Shown piece after piece: positions 44,042 through 53,737 of a stretch of 64,000 nt of DNA. The DNA is taken from NCBI GenBank assembly GCA_046352935.1, contig JAXMGR010000006.1, positions 62,001 through 126,000 of the forward strand. Reading direction: 5' to 3'. The translations under genes were made by a program, and so were the position numbers. The notes under the pieces were generated by a model, which made no database searches, was not told where the DNA came from, and saw only the letters and a list, made by a program, of their open reading frames with translations. This stretch comes from CAYWMY01 sp046352935. Lineage in GTDB: Bacteria; Pseudomonadota; Gammaproteobacteria; Steroidobacterales; Steroidobacteraceae. Every line of letters starts with the position of its first letter. Position 1 is the first letter of the stretch.

Positions 44042-45820
44042 ATGGTGTCACGAGACGATCCGGCAGACGATCTCCCGGAAGCGACGTCGGTCATGGCGGC
44101 CGGCGATGTCCTGTACACCACGCGCGCACTGCCGCTGCTGCAGGGCCTGGCTCCTGGAGTCATCGACGAGATCGCCGCGGAGATCTCGTGGTTCACGCTG
44201 CCGGGCGGTTCGACGCTGTTCGACCGCGGCGAGCCGCCCGATGCGATCTACTTCGTCACGGCCGGCTCCCTCGGCGTGATGCCCGCGGAAGATGGCGCGA
44301 CCCGCCCTCTCGCGCGCCTCGGTGCGGGCGAGAGCGTCGGCGAGATGGGGATGATCTCCGGCCGGCCACGCAGTGCGCGTGTGGTCGCGATGCGCGACAC
44401 CGTGCTCGGACGGCTGAGCCGCGAGGCCTTCACGACGGTGCTCCTGCGCCATCCGGCCGCCGTCATGCGCTTCGCCGCACTCATGGCCGAGCGCATCACC
44501 ACCCCCGGCCTCCAGGCACGCGATGCACGGCCGCGCACCATCGCGCTCGTGCCGCACGGCATCGACGTCGACGTCGCCGGCTTCGCGGTCGACTTCGTCG
44601 ACGCGCTCGGCGGAGCCGGCCGCGCGGAACTCGTCTGGAGCGTGCGCGGCGGCTCGCACACGAGCGAGTGGTTCCACCGGATCGAGGCGCGCAACGACTT
44701 CGTCGTCTATGCGACGGACCCCGGGAACTCGCCATGGACGCGCCTGTGTACGCGCCAGGCCGACATCGTCCTGCTGCTGGCGCGCGCCGACGGCGAGCCG
44801 GGGCCGTGTCCGGCGCTGGAGGACAGCCAGTTCGCCGCGGCTCGCAGCGAGCTCGTGCTGCTGCACGATGCCGCGATCGCGCCCGGCATCGCGGCGCGCT
44901 GGCGCGAACGCATGCCCGGCGTCGCGCATCATCACGTGCGCGGGGAAGGCGACATTGCGCGTGTCGCGCGGCTGCTCACGGGCCGCAGCATCGGCGTCGT
45001 GCTGTCGGGCGGCGGGGCCCGTGGATTCGCCCACCTGGGCGTCGTGCGGGCATTGCGCGAGTACGGCATCCCGATCGACCGGGTCGGCGGCACCAGCATG
45101 GGCGCGATCATGGGCGCCGGCGTCGCGGCGGACTGGAGCCACGAGGAGATGATCGAGCGCTTCCGCAGCGGCTTCGTGGCGACCAACCCGCTGGCGGATT
45201 TCACGCTGCCGATCGTCTCGCTGGTGTCGGGGCGGAAAGTAACCGGGCTGCTGAAGCGCACATTCGGCGAGATCGACATCGACGACCTGCCACTGCCGTA
45301 CTTCTGCGTCTCGGCGAATCTGACGAGCGGCAGGCTGGGCGTCCACGACTCCGGCGAGCTGTGGCGCTGGCTGCGCGCGTCACTCGCCATTCCGGGAGTG
45401 CTGCCACCCGTGTTCCGCGGGGGCGAGATCTACGTCGACGGCGCGACGATGAACAACCTGCCGGTGGATGTCATGCAGGAACGCCGGAGGGGCGCGGTGA
45501 TCGGCGTCGATGTCGGCGCGGACAAGGCGTTCACCACTGACCTGGAAGAGACCGACCTGCCGCCGCTGTGGAAGCTCGCGGCGCTACTCGGCGGCAGGCG
45601 CCATCGCCCGAACATCCTGCAGATCCTGCTGCGCACCGGCATGGTGAACAGCGCCGCCGCGACGGCGCAGCTGCGACAGCAGTCCAGCCTGCTGCTCCGG
45701 CCGCCGCTCGAATCCATCGACCTGCTGAACTGGCGATCCTTCGATCGCGCGATCGCGATCGGCTACGACTACACGCGACAGGTGCTCGACGAGCGGGGCG
45801 GCACGATCGACGCCGCCTGA
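44042..45820 (+). CDS. cNMP-binding patatin-like phospholipase (NTE family)
   Basis: 592 residues. N-terminal cyclic-nucleotide-binding fold about 20-140 (LPGGSTLFDRGEPPDAIYFV, GAGESVGEMGMI, GRPRSARVVA). Patatin domain from about 320: oxyanion GGGARGFAHLG, nucleophile GTSMG, and the catalytic D in VDGATMNN. It is like the eukaryotic neuropathy target esterase in layout, minus membrane helix. Start chosen at MVSRDDPAD with the upstream frame being a shadow. It lies divergent from the ATL gene. Confidence 0.92.
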   Translation: MVSRDDPADDLPEATSVMAAGDVLYTTRALPLLQGLAPGVIDEIAAEISWFTLPGGSTLFDRGEPPDAIYFVTAGSLGVMPAEDGATRPLARLGAGESVGEMGMISGRPRSARVVAMRDTVLGRLSREAFTTVLLRHPAAVMRFAALMAERITTPGLQARDARPRTIALVPHGIDVDVAGFAVDFVDALGGAGRAELVWSVRGGSHTSEWFHRIEARNDFVVYATDPGNSPWTRLCTRQADIVLLLARADGEPGPCPALEDSQFAAARSELVLLHDAAIAPGIAARWRERMPGVAHHHVRGEGDIARVARLLTGRSIGVVLSGGGARGFAHLGVVRALREYGIPIDRVGGTSMGAIMGAGVAADWSHEEMIERFRSGFVATNPLADFTLPIVSLVSGRKVTGLLKRTFGEIDIDDLPLPYFCVSANLTSGRLGVHDSGELWRWLRASLAIPGVLPPVFRGGEIYVDGATMNNLPVDVMQERRRGAVIGVDVGADKAFTTDLEETDLPPLWKLAALLGGRRHRPNILQILLRTGMVNSAAATAQLRQQSSLLLRPPLESIDLLNWRSFDRAIAIGYDYTRQVLDERGGTIDAA

Positions 45821-45832
45821 GAACGCGGCGTG

Positions 45833-46753
45833 TCAGGCGCGCCGACCCGCGAGGGCCGCGGTCATGGAACCGGCCACCACGAGCAGCGCGCCGGCGACCA
45901 CCGGCAGGTCGATCGGCTCCGGCGAGATCCACGCCACGCCGAGCCGGGCTGCCAGCAGCATGAACCCCACCGTGAACAATGGCGCGACGGAGACCACGGC
46001 CGACACGCGCGTCACGTCCCAGCGGTCCAGTGCGGCCCCGAAGGCGCCGTAGCCGAGGACGCTGTTGAGGATGCAGAACAGCAGCGCCACGACACCGACA
46101 CCGTCCAGCCCGAGCACCGCAGCGGGCCGGACGAACGGCAGCAGCAGCGCGGTGCAGGCGACGAACAGCAGCCAGAGGGTCTGCAGTGAGCCGAGCTCAC
46201 GCGCGAGCACCTTCTGCGCAACACCGTAGGCGGCCCAGGTCACGGCGCCCGCGACCAGTGCGAACACGCCGAGCGTCCAGCGATCCGTGAACTGCAGCAG
46301 CAGCGGCAGCCGGCGGTTGAAGAACAGCAGCATCCCGACGAGCAGGACCACACAGCCGACCCATTGCCGCACCGAGAACCGCTCGCGGAACACGATCACG
46401 CCGGCGAACAGCAGCAGGAACGGCGCGAGCTGGATCACGACCTGTGCGACCGACGGCGCGGTGAGATGGAGACCGGCGGCGTAGAGCACGTAGTTGCCGG
46501 CGAGCCCGGCAACGGCGATCGCGAGCCAGCGCCAGGTCCGCCGACCGAATCGACGTACCACCGGCAGGCGGCCGTGGTACGCGAGCCAGACGCCCACGAT
46601 GCACGTCGCGCCGACGAAGCGCCACCAGGTCACGGTCCAGACATCGAGACGCGCGAGCGCGACCTTGAGCCCGATGGGCAGGATGCCCCAGGTGATTGCG
46701 GTCGTGAGCGCCAGCGCGGCGCCGGCCTGCCGATGTCGGAGATCGCGATTCAT
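45833..46753 (-). CDS. EamA/DMT family transporter
   Basis: 306 residues, ten helices in two EamA halves (WGILPIGLKVALARL and WAAYGVAQKVL mark their starts). Exporter of metabolites in relatives; substrate unknown. ATG at 46753 chosen; a longer start upstream was rejected. It converges with the phospholipase (12-base gap). Confidence 0.9.
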   Translation of the reverse strand: MNRDLRHRQAGAALALTTAITWGILPIGLKVALARLDVWTVTWWRFVGATCIVGVWLAYHGRLPVVRRFGRRTWRWLAIAVAGLAGNYVLYAAGLHLTAPSVAQVVIQLAPFLLLFAGVIVFRERFSVRQWVGCVVLLVGMLLFFNRRLPLLLQFTDRWTLGVFALVAGAVTWAAYGVAQKVLARELGSLQTLWLLFVACTALLLPFVRPAAVLGLDGVGVVALLFCILNSVLGYGAFGAALDRWDVTRVSAVVSVAPLFTVGFMLLAARLGVAWISPEPIDLPVVAGALLVVAGSMTAALAGRRA

Positions 46754-46877
46754 GCCTGCTGCCCGCGGGGCGCGCCAGCATAGCGGAACGGGGCCGTGTC
46801 GATCGCCCGACGAGCGTGCGGGCCGCGCCATCACAGCGTCGTGTGTTAACCTGATGCAATAACGACGGGGATGGGCG

Positions 46878-48497
46878 GTGCTGGAGCTATCGGGCGGAAT
46901 CGAGGTCGCTCAGGAAGCGACCGCCGAGCAGTCGATCGCACGCGCGCCGACCGCGGTGTGCGCGTTCGTCGGCCGGACGCTGCGCGGCCCCGTCAACCGC
47001 CCCGTCACCGTCACCAGCTTCGCCGAGTACCAGAGCGTCTTCGGAGGACTCTGGCAGCCGAGCCCCCTCTCGTACGCGGTCGAGCAGTTCTTCGACAACG
47101 GCGGCGTCACGGCGATCATCGTCAGGGTCGTCAACGGAGCCCGGCCCGCGACACTGTCGCTCACGTGCGGCGATGAGACGCTGACCCTCGTCGCCGCAGC
47201 ACCGGGCACGCGCGAATTCCTCAGAGCGGCTGTCGATTGCGACGGCATCGGCACCAACGAGGGCGACCGGTTCAACCTCGTGCTGCAGCGGGTGCGCGCC
47301 CCCGGGTCCGAGCACATCGAGGACCAGGAGATCTACCGGCGATTGTCCGTGCGTCCCGACTCGTCACGGTACGTCGCGAGCGTGCTCGCAGGCTCCGCAC
47401 TGGCGACGGTACGCGGCGCCGTTCCAGCCCTGCGTCCCGACCGGACCCCGCACCCCGGAGGCGTCGGGCTCGCGGGATACACGGGCTCGAACTCCGATGG
47501 CGACGACGGCGACCCGCTCACCGACTACGACGTCATCGGCTCGGCTGCCGAGGGGCGTGGCATCTTCGCGCTGGCCGGCGGACCGCTCTTCAATTTCCTG
47601 TACATCCCGCCGCTCGCCCGCGAATCCGACATCGGCGCGAGCACCCTGCTGGTGGCGAGCCGCTTCTGCCGTGATCACCGCGCGATGCTGATCGTCGACC
47701 CGCCCGCCGCCTGGGACTGTGCCGAAGCGGCCGTTGCGGGCCTGCGTGACTGGCCTTTCGCCAGCGAACACGCACTGATGTATTTCCCGCGCGTGCTGGC
47801 GTTCGACAAGCTTCGCGGGCGCTTCGAATCCTTCGCGCCCGGCGCCGCGGTCGCCGGCATGATCGCGCGCGCCGACGCGACCTGTCCCGTCTGGACGCCG
47901 GCGCAGGGCGACGACGCGATCCTGCGACCGGGGTTCCGGCCGCTGTGTCTCGTGGGTCCCGCCGATCGGACCCGCCTTGCGCACGCGGGCGTCAACGTCC
48001 TTCAGCCCGTGCGATCGCCGACGGCGCAGGAGCCGGCGCGGCCGCGCACCCTCGCGGGCGCCATCGCCCGGTCACCGGCGGCGCGCTGGCTCGGCGCGAA
48101 GCGCCTCGCACTCTTCGTCGTGACCTCGATCGAGCGCGGTACGCGCTGGATGCTGTTCGAGCCGAACGAACCGCGCACCTGGCGGCGTGCGACGCGCCAG
48201 CTCGAGCGGTTCTTCGGTTCGCTCGAGGACGAGGGCGCTTTCGCCGACCACGAAACGCAGGACCGCTGGTTCGTGGTCTGCGACGAACGCGTCAACCGCG
48301 ACCGCGAGCGTGGGCTCGGCGTCATCAACCTGCTGTTCGGCATCGGCGCCGGCCGGCCGGGGGAGTTCCAGGCCTGGCTCGTGAGCCACCGCGCTGGCGA
48401 TTCGCGCGTCCAGTCGGTGACCCTGAACCGCCTGCAGCTCGATGGCCTCCACGTCGAACGCGCCATCGAGGAGCTCGTCCGGCGCGCAGCGGGCTAG
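46878..48497 (+). CDS. Phage tail-sheath-like protein, orphan
   Basis: 539 residues resembling contractile tail sheath proteins (gpFI type). The N-terminus ELSGGIEVAQE, CAFVGRTLRGPVNRPV, SFAEYQSVFGGLWQPSP and AVEQFFDNGG matches sheath domains, and the C-terminal half (ERGTRWMLFEPNEP and later GVINLLFGIGAG) the sheath core. GTG start after GGGGATGGGCG. No tube, baseplate, spike, ATPase or other phage or eCIS gene is in the window, and neighbours are ordinary metabolism genes. It could be a domesticated sheath or a relict. Confidence 0.85.
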   Translation: MLELSGGIEVAQEATAEQSIARAPTAVCAFVGRTLRGPVNRPVTVTSFAEYQSVFGGLWQPSPLSYAVEQFFDNGGVTAIIVRVVNGARPATLSLTCGDETLTLVAAAPGTREFLRAAVDCDGIGTNEGDRFNLVLQRVRAPGSEHIEDQEIYRRLSVRPDSSRYVASVLAGSALATVRGAVPALRPDRTPHPGGVGLAGYTGSNSDGDDGDPLTDYDVIGSAAEGRGIFALAGGPLFNFLYIPPLARESDIGASTLLVASRFCRDHRAMLIVDPPAAWDCAEAAVAGLRDWPFASEHALMYFPRVLAFDKLRGRFESFAPGAAVAGMIARADATCPVWTPAQGDDAILRPGFRPLCLVGPADRTRLAHAGVNVLQPVRSPTAQEPARPRTLAGAIARSPAARWLGAKRLALFVVTSIERGTRWMLFEPNEPRTWRRATRQLERFFGSLEDEGAFADHETQDRWFVVCDERVNRDRERGLGVINLLFGIGAGRPGEFQAWLVSHRAGDSRVQSVTLNRLQLDGLHVERAIEELVRRAAG

Positions 48498-48538
48498 GGC
48501 CTGTCCGGGTATCGTGCTCCGCCGGCACGTTCACGACC

Positions 48539-49705
48539 TCAGGCGGTCGCGAACGGCCCGCTGACCTCGAAGGTCATTCCGCCCGAGTTGCGACCGGTCG
48601 TGCCCCGCTGCGAGCTGAAGTACAGCCGCCTGCCCGAGGGATCGAACGCGACACCGGTCAGCTCCGACGCGCGATGTCCCGGAACCTGCAGCACCGGCAG
48701 CACACTGCCGTCGGGCCGTACGGCCACGATCTGCAGATCCCCGCCGTCCTCGGCCACGAGCAGGTCACCATTCGGCGCCAGCGTGCAGTTGTCGACACCG
48801 GTCAGCAGGGGATTCGACGCACGACGTGCGTCGTACAGGACGCCGAGCCTTTCGCGCTCGATGTCGTAGAGCCAGACCCGGTCGTCGCCCTTCGTCGTGA
48901 ACCAGACGCGGTCGTTCGCGCACCAGATCCCCTCACCACCCCGGAAGCGCGTCACTCCGGGTACCTGGTGCCGCATCGCCCGGCTGCGGGCGAAGGGATC
49001 GTGAATGCGCAGCCAGCGCACATGGCCGGTGTCGTCGACCTGCGCGGCCTCGAGCCTGCCCATCTCCAGGCTCATCGGCCCGCCCGAGCCGGCGAGCGGC
49101 ACATAGCGGTACCACAACCCGTCCGTCGCGTCCTCGGTGAGGTAGACGTGCCCGCGGCGCGCATCGACCGCCACAGCCTCGTGGACGAAAGTGCCGAGCG
49201 CGGGCCGCAGCTTTGCGGCGCGCCGGCCCTCCGGATCGCACTCCCAGACCTGGCCGTGCTCGTGTTCCTCGCAGGACAGCCAGGTGCCCCACGGCGTCGG
49301 GCCGCCGGCGCAGTTGCGCGTCGTACCCTGGAGGATCGGGTAGCAGTCGATGATCGTGCCGTCCGCCGCGAAGCGCAGGGCTCCGGCGCCACCACGAGAG
49401 CCGTCGAGCTCCGAATTGGAGACGTAGATCCAGCCCCCATCCGCCGACCGGAACGTCGCGCCGCCGTCCGGTGCGTCGTGCCAGACGCGCTTCGAACGCG
49501 GCGCCGGCGGTTGACCGGAGCGCGCGACGATGCGGCTGCGGAAGCCATCGGGCAACGCAACCCCGTTGGCATCCGGGTCGCGCAGCGGGCCGCGAACGAC
49601 GGCCGGGGCCGCGAACGACGCACGCGGCGAAACGGCCGCGACGAGGGCCGCCGCGGCGAGACCACCGATCAGGTTCCTGCGATTCAGCACGGGACGCTCG
49701 TTCAT
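48539..49705 (-). CDS. PhoX/DUF839-like beta-propeller protein
   Basis: 388 residues with a Tat-like signal NRRNLIGGLAAAALVAA, so exported. The body has repeated GxxxYVSNSELDG-type strands, CAGGPTPWGTWLSCEEHEHG, EAVAVDARRGHVYLTED and AEDGGDLQIVAV, as in the PhoX family (Ca/Fe alkaline phosphatases). I cannot tell whether it is catalytic. The ATG overlaps the rhomboid stop (ATGA). Confidence 0.82.
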   Translation of the reverse strand: MNERPVLNRRNLIGGLAAAALVAAVSPRASFAAPAVVRGPLRDPDANGVALPDGFRSRIVARSGQPPAPRSKRVWHDAPDGGATFRSADGGWIYVSNSELDGSRGGAGALRFAADGTIIDCYPILQGTTRNCAGGPTPWGTWLSCEEHEHGQVWECDPEGRRAAKLRPALGTFVHEAVAVDARRGHVYLTEDATDGLWYRYVPLAGSGGPMSLEMGRLEAAQVDDTGHVRWLRIHDPFARSRAMRHQVPGVTRFRGGEGIWCANDRVWFTTKGDDRVWLYDIERERLGVLYDARRASNPLLTGVDNCTLAPNGDLLVAEDGGDLQIVAVRPDGSVLPVLQVPGHRASELTGVAFDPSGRRLYFSSQRGTTGRNSGGMTFEVSGPFATA

Positions 49706-50403
49706 TGACGCTCGATGCGAGTGTATCGAAACAGAGGGATCCCGGGGCGGCGCAGGAACGGCGTCAGCAGCATTCCGGCGACGAAACCGCCGACGTGCGC
49801 ACGGAAGGCCACGCCCTCCCGACCATCACCCAGCAGGGAACTCGCGAGCTGGATCACGAACCACAGGACGAGCACGATCACTGCCGGCAGCCGGCGCACG
49901 TCGAGATAGAAGCCGAGCGGGATCGCGACGAGCACGCGAGCGCGCGGGTACAGCAACAGGTATGCCGCCAGTACACCGGACACCGCCCCGCTCGCGCCGA
50001 CCATCGGCACCTGCGAGTGCGGATCCGGCATCACCTGCGCCGCGACGGCCATGGCTCCGCAGGCGGCGTAGAACGCGGCGAAGCGCAGGTGGCCAAAGGC
50101 ATCCTCGACGTTGTCGCCGAAGATCCACAGGTAGAGCATGTTGCCTGCCAGGTGGAACCAGCCGCCGTGCACGAACATCGATGTGAACACCGAGAGCCAG
50201 GCGGGCACCCGGACGAGCTGCGGATCGAGCCGCACGTCGCCGGTCAGTACGGCCGGAATCGCACCGAGGGAGAAGAACACGCGCTCGAGGCCCCTCGCAT
50301 CGAGGCCGGCCTGCCACAGGAAGACGACGACGCACACGACGAGCAGCGCGACGGAGACGACCGGCCTGAGTTCGGACGGGTTGTCGTCCCGGAGCGGAAT
50401 CAA
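49702..50403 (-). CDS. Rhomboid intramembrane serine protease
   Basis: 233 residues, six helices or more. Catalytic Ser in GASGAVSG and His in AHVGGFVAGM, with FVHGGWFHLAGNMLYLWIFG as the conserved L1/helix 2 region. The start is a TTG 13 bases after the M1 peptidase stop. Second gene of a minus-strand operon M1 peptidase-rhomboid-PhoX. Confidence 0.9.
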   Translation of the reverse strand: MIPLRDDNPSELRPVVSVALLVVCVVVFLWQAGLDARGLERVFFSLGAIPAVLTGDVRLDPQLVRVPAWLSVFTSMFVHGGWFHLAGNMLYLWIFGDNVEDAFGHLRFAAFYAACGAMAVAAQVMPDPHSQVPMVGASGAVSGVLAAYLLLYPRARVLVAIPLGFYLDVRRLPAVIVLVLWFVIQLASSLLGDGREGVAFRAHVGGFVAGMLLTPFLRRPGIPLFRYTRIERQ

Positions 50404-50416
50404 GGGCGTGCCACGA

Positions 50417-52321
50417 TCACTGCCCGCCGCCTGCGCCCGCTCCGGCCACGACGATCGCATCGAGCGACGCCTGCGCGATGGGGTGATAGCCGGGACGGGC
50501 GAGCGCATAGACGCGGCGCGCGAACGCGGCACCCTGCGGTGTCTGCATCAGGGCCACGTAGAGGGGCCGGATGAACCTGCGCCGCCCTATGGCGATGAGG
50601 TAGCGTTCGAGCGCAGGGTACACGGCGCGATGATCGCTGCGAACGGCCTGGCGGAACCAGCTGAACGCGATCTCGCTGTTCTCCGTCGTCGAGAACGAGA
50701 ACACCGCGTCGAGTTCGGCCAGACGCGCGGGCGCCACTCCTGCCGGCAGGCCATCGAGGAAATGCTGGCGCTGCTGCACGCTCCAGCGGGCGATGTCGAG
50801 ATCCGGCGCGGCGCGGCGGCCATCGAGCCACGCCGCGCGTTCGCGATCGACCTCGTCGAAGCCGGGCGCCTCAGGCAACACCGCGAACGCGGGCAGTCCG
50901 GGCCGGTAGACCCATTCGTCCACCTGGGCGCGGGTCGCGGCACCGGGATGCGCGGCGACGAACGCGGCATCGAGATGCTCCAGGAACTGCTCGGTCGTGA
51001 TGCTCCGGAACGCGAAGCGATCGAAATATCCGCGCAGGAACGCGTCGAACGCGTCACGGCCGAAGCGGCTCTCGAGCCAGTACAGGAACAGCCGGCCCTT
51101 CTCGTAGGGCACCTCGTTCAGCGCCTCGTCGGGATCGCGGCCACGCAGGTCGACCGCGAGCACCTCGTCGGCGGGCGGCACAGTGGCGAACTCCTCCCGC
51201 AGCTGCTGCACGCCGAGCACGGCCTCCTCCTGCGCGCGCGCCAGGCCGTAGACCGCCTCGACGATGCGGCGCTCGAGGTAGACCGTGAATCCCTCGTTGA
51301 GCCAGAAGTCGCGCCACGTCGCGTTGCTCACGAGGTTGCCCGACCAGGAGTGGGCGAGCTCGTGCGCCACCAGTGACACCAGCGAGCGATCTCCCGCGAT
51401 GATCGTCGGCGTCACAAAGGTCAGCCGCGGGTTCTCCATGCCCCCGAACGGGAAGGAAGGCGGCAGCACCAGCAAATCGTAACGCCCCCAGCGATAGGGA
51501 CCGAACAGGCGCTCTGCCGTCTGCAGCATCGACTCGACGTCGGCGAATTCATGCGCCGCACGCTCCAGGGTCACCGGTTCGGCATAGACACCGCTGCGCG
51601 GACCCGTGGCACGGAACCCGAGATCGCCGACCGCGAGCGCGATCAGGTACGGTGGCACGGCCTCCGGCATGTCGAACTCGAAGCGGCCGTTCAACGGCGC
51701 CGACGGATCGTTGCCGGCGCTCATCACGGCGCGCAAACCCGGCGGCGTGTGGATCACCGCATGATAGGTCACGCGTACCTGCGGCGAATCCTGCAGCGGA
51801 ATCCAGCTGCGCGCGTGGATGGCCTCGGACTGCGTGTACAGGAAGGGCCACCGTCTTCCCGCAGTCTGTCGCGCCTCCAGCCACTGCAGCCCGGTCGCCT
51901 CCGGACGCGTCTGGTAGGAAATGCGCACCCGGAACGTCGCTGCGTCCGCAGTACCCGCATTGCGGACATCGATACGGAGCGGACTGCCGAGCACCGGGTC
52001 GCGCAGCCCCGGCGTGAAGGACAGGGGATCCAGTGCTCCACCGGCGCCGACGAGCCAGACGGCGCGCACGACGAGGTCGCGCGTGTCCAGCACGAGCTCG
52101 TGCGCCGCAGGATCCAGGCGTCTGACCGTCAGATCGACGGCGCCCGAGAGCCGGCGCGACGCGAAATCCGCCTCGAGGGCGAGATCCACGTGCTCCACAC
52201 GAAAGCGGCCGGGCTCGGCGAAACTGTGATGGTCGCGGCCCGGGTCGGGCGGGACGCCGCGTGCCTGTGGTGCCAGGACCGCGAAGCACAGCAGCACCAC
52301 GGTTCCGATCCGCGTGATCAC
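50417..52321 (-). CDS. M1-family metallopeptidase
   Basis: 634 residues, exported (RIGTVVLLCFAVLAPQARG). Zinc site HELAHSWSGN with the following glutamate in NEGFTVYLE, and the exopeptidase motif GGMENPRLTF. The C-terminal half resembles leukotriene A4 hydrolase-like aminopeptidases. GTG start at 52321 gives the signal peptide; the longer frame does not. It leads the rhomboid/PhoX operon. Confidence 0.9.
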   Translation of the reverse strand: MITRIGTVVLLCFAVLAPQARGVPPDPGRDHHSFAEPGRFRVEHVDLALEADFASRRLSGAVDLTVRRLDPAAHELVLDTRDLVVRAVWLVGAGGALDPLSFTPGLRDPVLGSPLRIDVRNAGTADAATFRVRISYQTRPEATGLQWLEARQTAGRRWPFLYTQSEAIHARSWIPLQDSPQVRVTYHAVIHTPPGLRAVMSAGNDPSAPLNGRFEFDMPEAVPPYLIALAVGDLGFRATGPRSGVYAEPVTLERAAHEFADVESMLQTAERLFGPYRWGRYDLLVLPPSFPFGGMENPRLTFVTPTIIAGDRSLVSLVAHELAHSWSGNLVSNATWRDFWLNEGFTVYLERRIVEAVYGLARAQEEAVLGVQQLREEFATVPPADEVLAVDLRGRDPDEALNEVPYEKGRLFLYWLESRFGRDAFDAFLRGYFDRFAFRSITTEQFLEHLDAAFVAAHPGAATRAQVDEWVYRPGLPAFAVLPEAPGFDEVDRERAAWLDGRRAAPDLDIARWSVQQRQHFLDGLPAGVAPARLAELDAVFSFSTTENSEIAFSWFRQAVRSDHRAVYPALERYLIAIGRRRFIRPLYVALMQTPQGAAFARRVYALARPGYHPIAQASLDAIVVAGAGAGGGQ

Positions 52322-52376
52322 GCGGCGACTCGATCGCGTGTGACGCCAACGCGTCGCCCGAAGCGACGCGTCGCCC

Positions 52377-53591
52377 TCAGCGCACCGCAGCCGGCTTCGC
52401 CCCGGAAGCGGCGGGCTCACGCTCGGACACCAGCTCACGGAAGGTCGCCTCGTCCGCGTACTGATCCTCGTTGCCGTCCCACGTCGCTCCCTTCGGCAAT
52501 GCGTTGCGCACGACCGGGGCTGCCGCGAGCACCGCTGCCGGTTCGACGGGCGTTGCCTTCATGACCGGATTGGGGATGCCGGTATGCGCCTGCGAGAGTT
52601 CATAGGCGCGGTCCCAGTCGATGCCGGCGTCCGCGTCACGGATGCGCGACCACAACGGTGATTTCGACTTCGCACCCTGGCGGCGCAGGCCCTTCGGGCC
52701 GTGCTTCCAGTCGCGCTTGTCGTCCTCCATCGGGCCATAGGCCTGCACGTACAGCGCGCCACCCTTCCAGCCGAGCAGATAGGGCTGGTTGACGACCCGG
52801 AGCTTCGTGCCGATGGGCACGGAGTCGTAGAGGATCTCGATGTCCTCGGGATAGAGCCGGATGCACCCATGGCTCGAGCGCATGCCCACGCCATAGGGCT
52901 TGTTCGTGCCGTGCACGAGATAGCTCGGCCATCCGAGCCGGAACATGTGGCGACCGAGTGGATTGTCCGGGCCGGCCGGAACCTTCGCGGGCAGGATGTC
53001 GCCATCCTTCGCGTGTTCCTTGCGCACCGAGACCGGCGGGATCCAGACGGGATCCTTGATGCGCGACAGGATCTTCGTCTCGCCCTCCGGCGTGGCCCAG
53101 CCGACCTTGCCGATGCCGATCGGATGGGTGATCACCCGCACGGGTTCGCCCTTCCTGCGAGCGGGGTAATAGAAGAGCCGCATGGCGGCGACATTGATCA
53201 CGACGCCCTCGCGCGGCGCGTCGGGCAGCACGAACTGCGTGGGCAGATGGATCCTGCGGCCTTCGCCGGGCAGCCAGGGATCAACGCCCGGATTCGCGCG
53301 GACGATCTCCTCGTAACCGATGTTGAAGCGCCGTGCGATGTCCGGCAGCGTGTCCTCCTTGCTGGCCACGGTGACCTGGACCAGGCCGACGACGTCGTCC
53401 TCCGGGGGAACGATGAAATCGTGCGTCGCTCCGGCGAGCGGAACCTCCGGTTTCGGCGGCGGCAGTGGTGGTGGTGGCGGCGGCGGCTTGTGGCGCAACG
53501 ACGCGAACGGCGCGCAAGCCGCGAGGCCGAGCGCGGCAACGGCGAGCACGCCCGCCCTGAGCAGGCTCTTCAATGGATCTCCCCTCACCAT
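52377..53591 (-). CDS. L,D-transpeptidase with LysM-like N-terminus
   Basis: 404 residues, a cell-wall enzyme cross-linking peptidoglycan or anchoring lipoproteins. Signal ends at LAACAP (lipobox), followed by a proline run, a LysM-like segment (EDTLPDIARRFNIGYEEIVRAN) and the YkuD fold with catalytic SSHGCIRL and the upstream His of YLVHGTNK. C-terminal 130 residues are variable. Likely periplasmic lipoprotein. Probably transcribed from the 146-base gap upstream. Confidence 0.92.
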   Translation of the reverse strand: MVRGDPLKSLLRAGVLAVAALGLAACAPFASLRHKPPPPPPPLPPPKPEVPLAGATHDFIVPPEDDVVGLVQVTVASKEDTLPDIARRFNIGYEEIVRANPGVDPWLPGEGRRIHLPTQFVLPDAPREGVVINVAAMRLFYYPARRKGEPVRVITHPIGIGKVGWATPEGETKILSRIKDPVWIPPVSVRKEHAKDGDILPAKVPAGPDNPLGRHMFRLGWPSYLVHGTNKPYGVGMRSSHGCIRLYPEDIEILYDSVPIGTKLRVVNQPYLLGWKGGALYVQAYGPMEDDKRDWKHGPKGLRRQGAKSKSPLWSRIRDADAGIDWDRAYELSQAHTGIPNPVMKATPVEPAAVLAAAPVVRNALPKGATWDGNEDQYADEATFRELVSEREPAASGAKPAAVR

Positions 53592-53737
53592 GGCCGGGAT
53601 TATGGCATCAGGGCGGCGGCCTTCCCAAACGGGCCGTCCGCGGCCGGCGACAGGGACCCGCCGGGCATCGTTCCATCCGATCGCGGTCGGATCCCCGAGG
53701 CCGGCATACAGGGGCCTCGGCGACAGCGATGTGTTGG

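Noticed and set aside
46871..47176. Frame starting ATG at 46871 over the tail-sheath start
   Set aside because: Out of frame with the sheath and without similarity.
46878..48497. Prophage
   Set aside because: Only a sheath-like gene is present; no integrase, capsid, terminase, lysis gene or attachment repeat.
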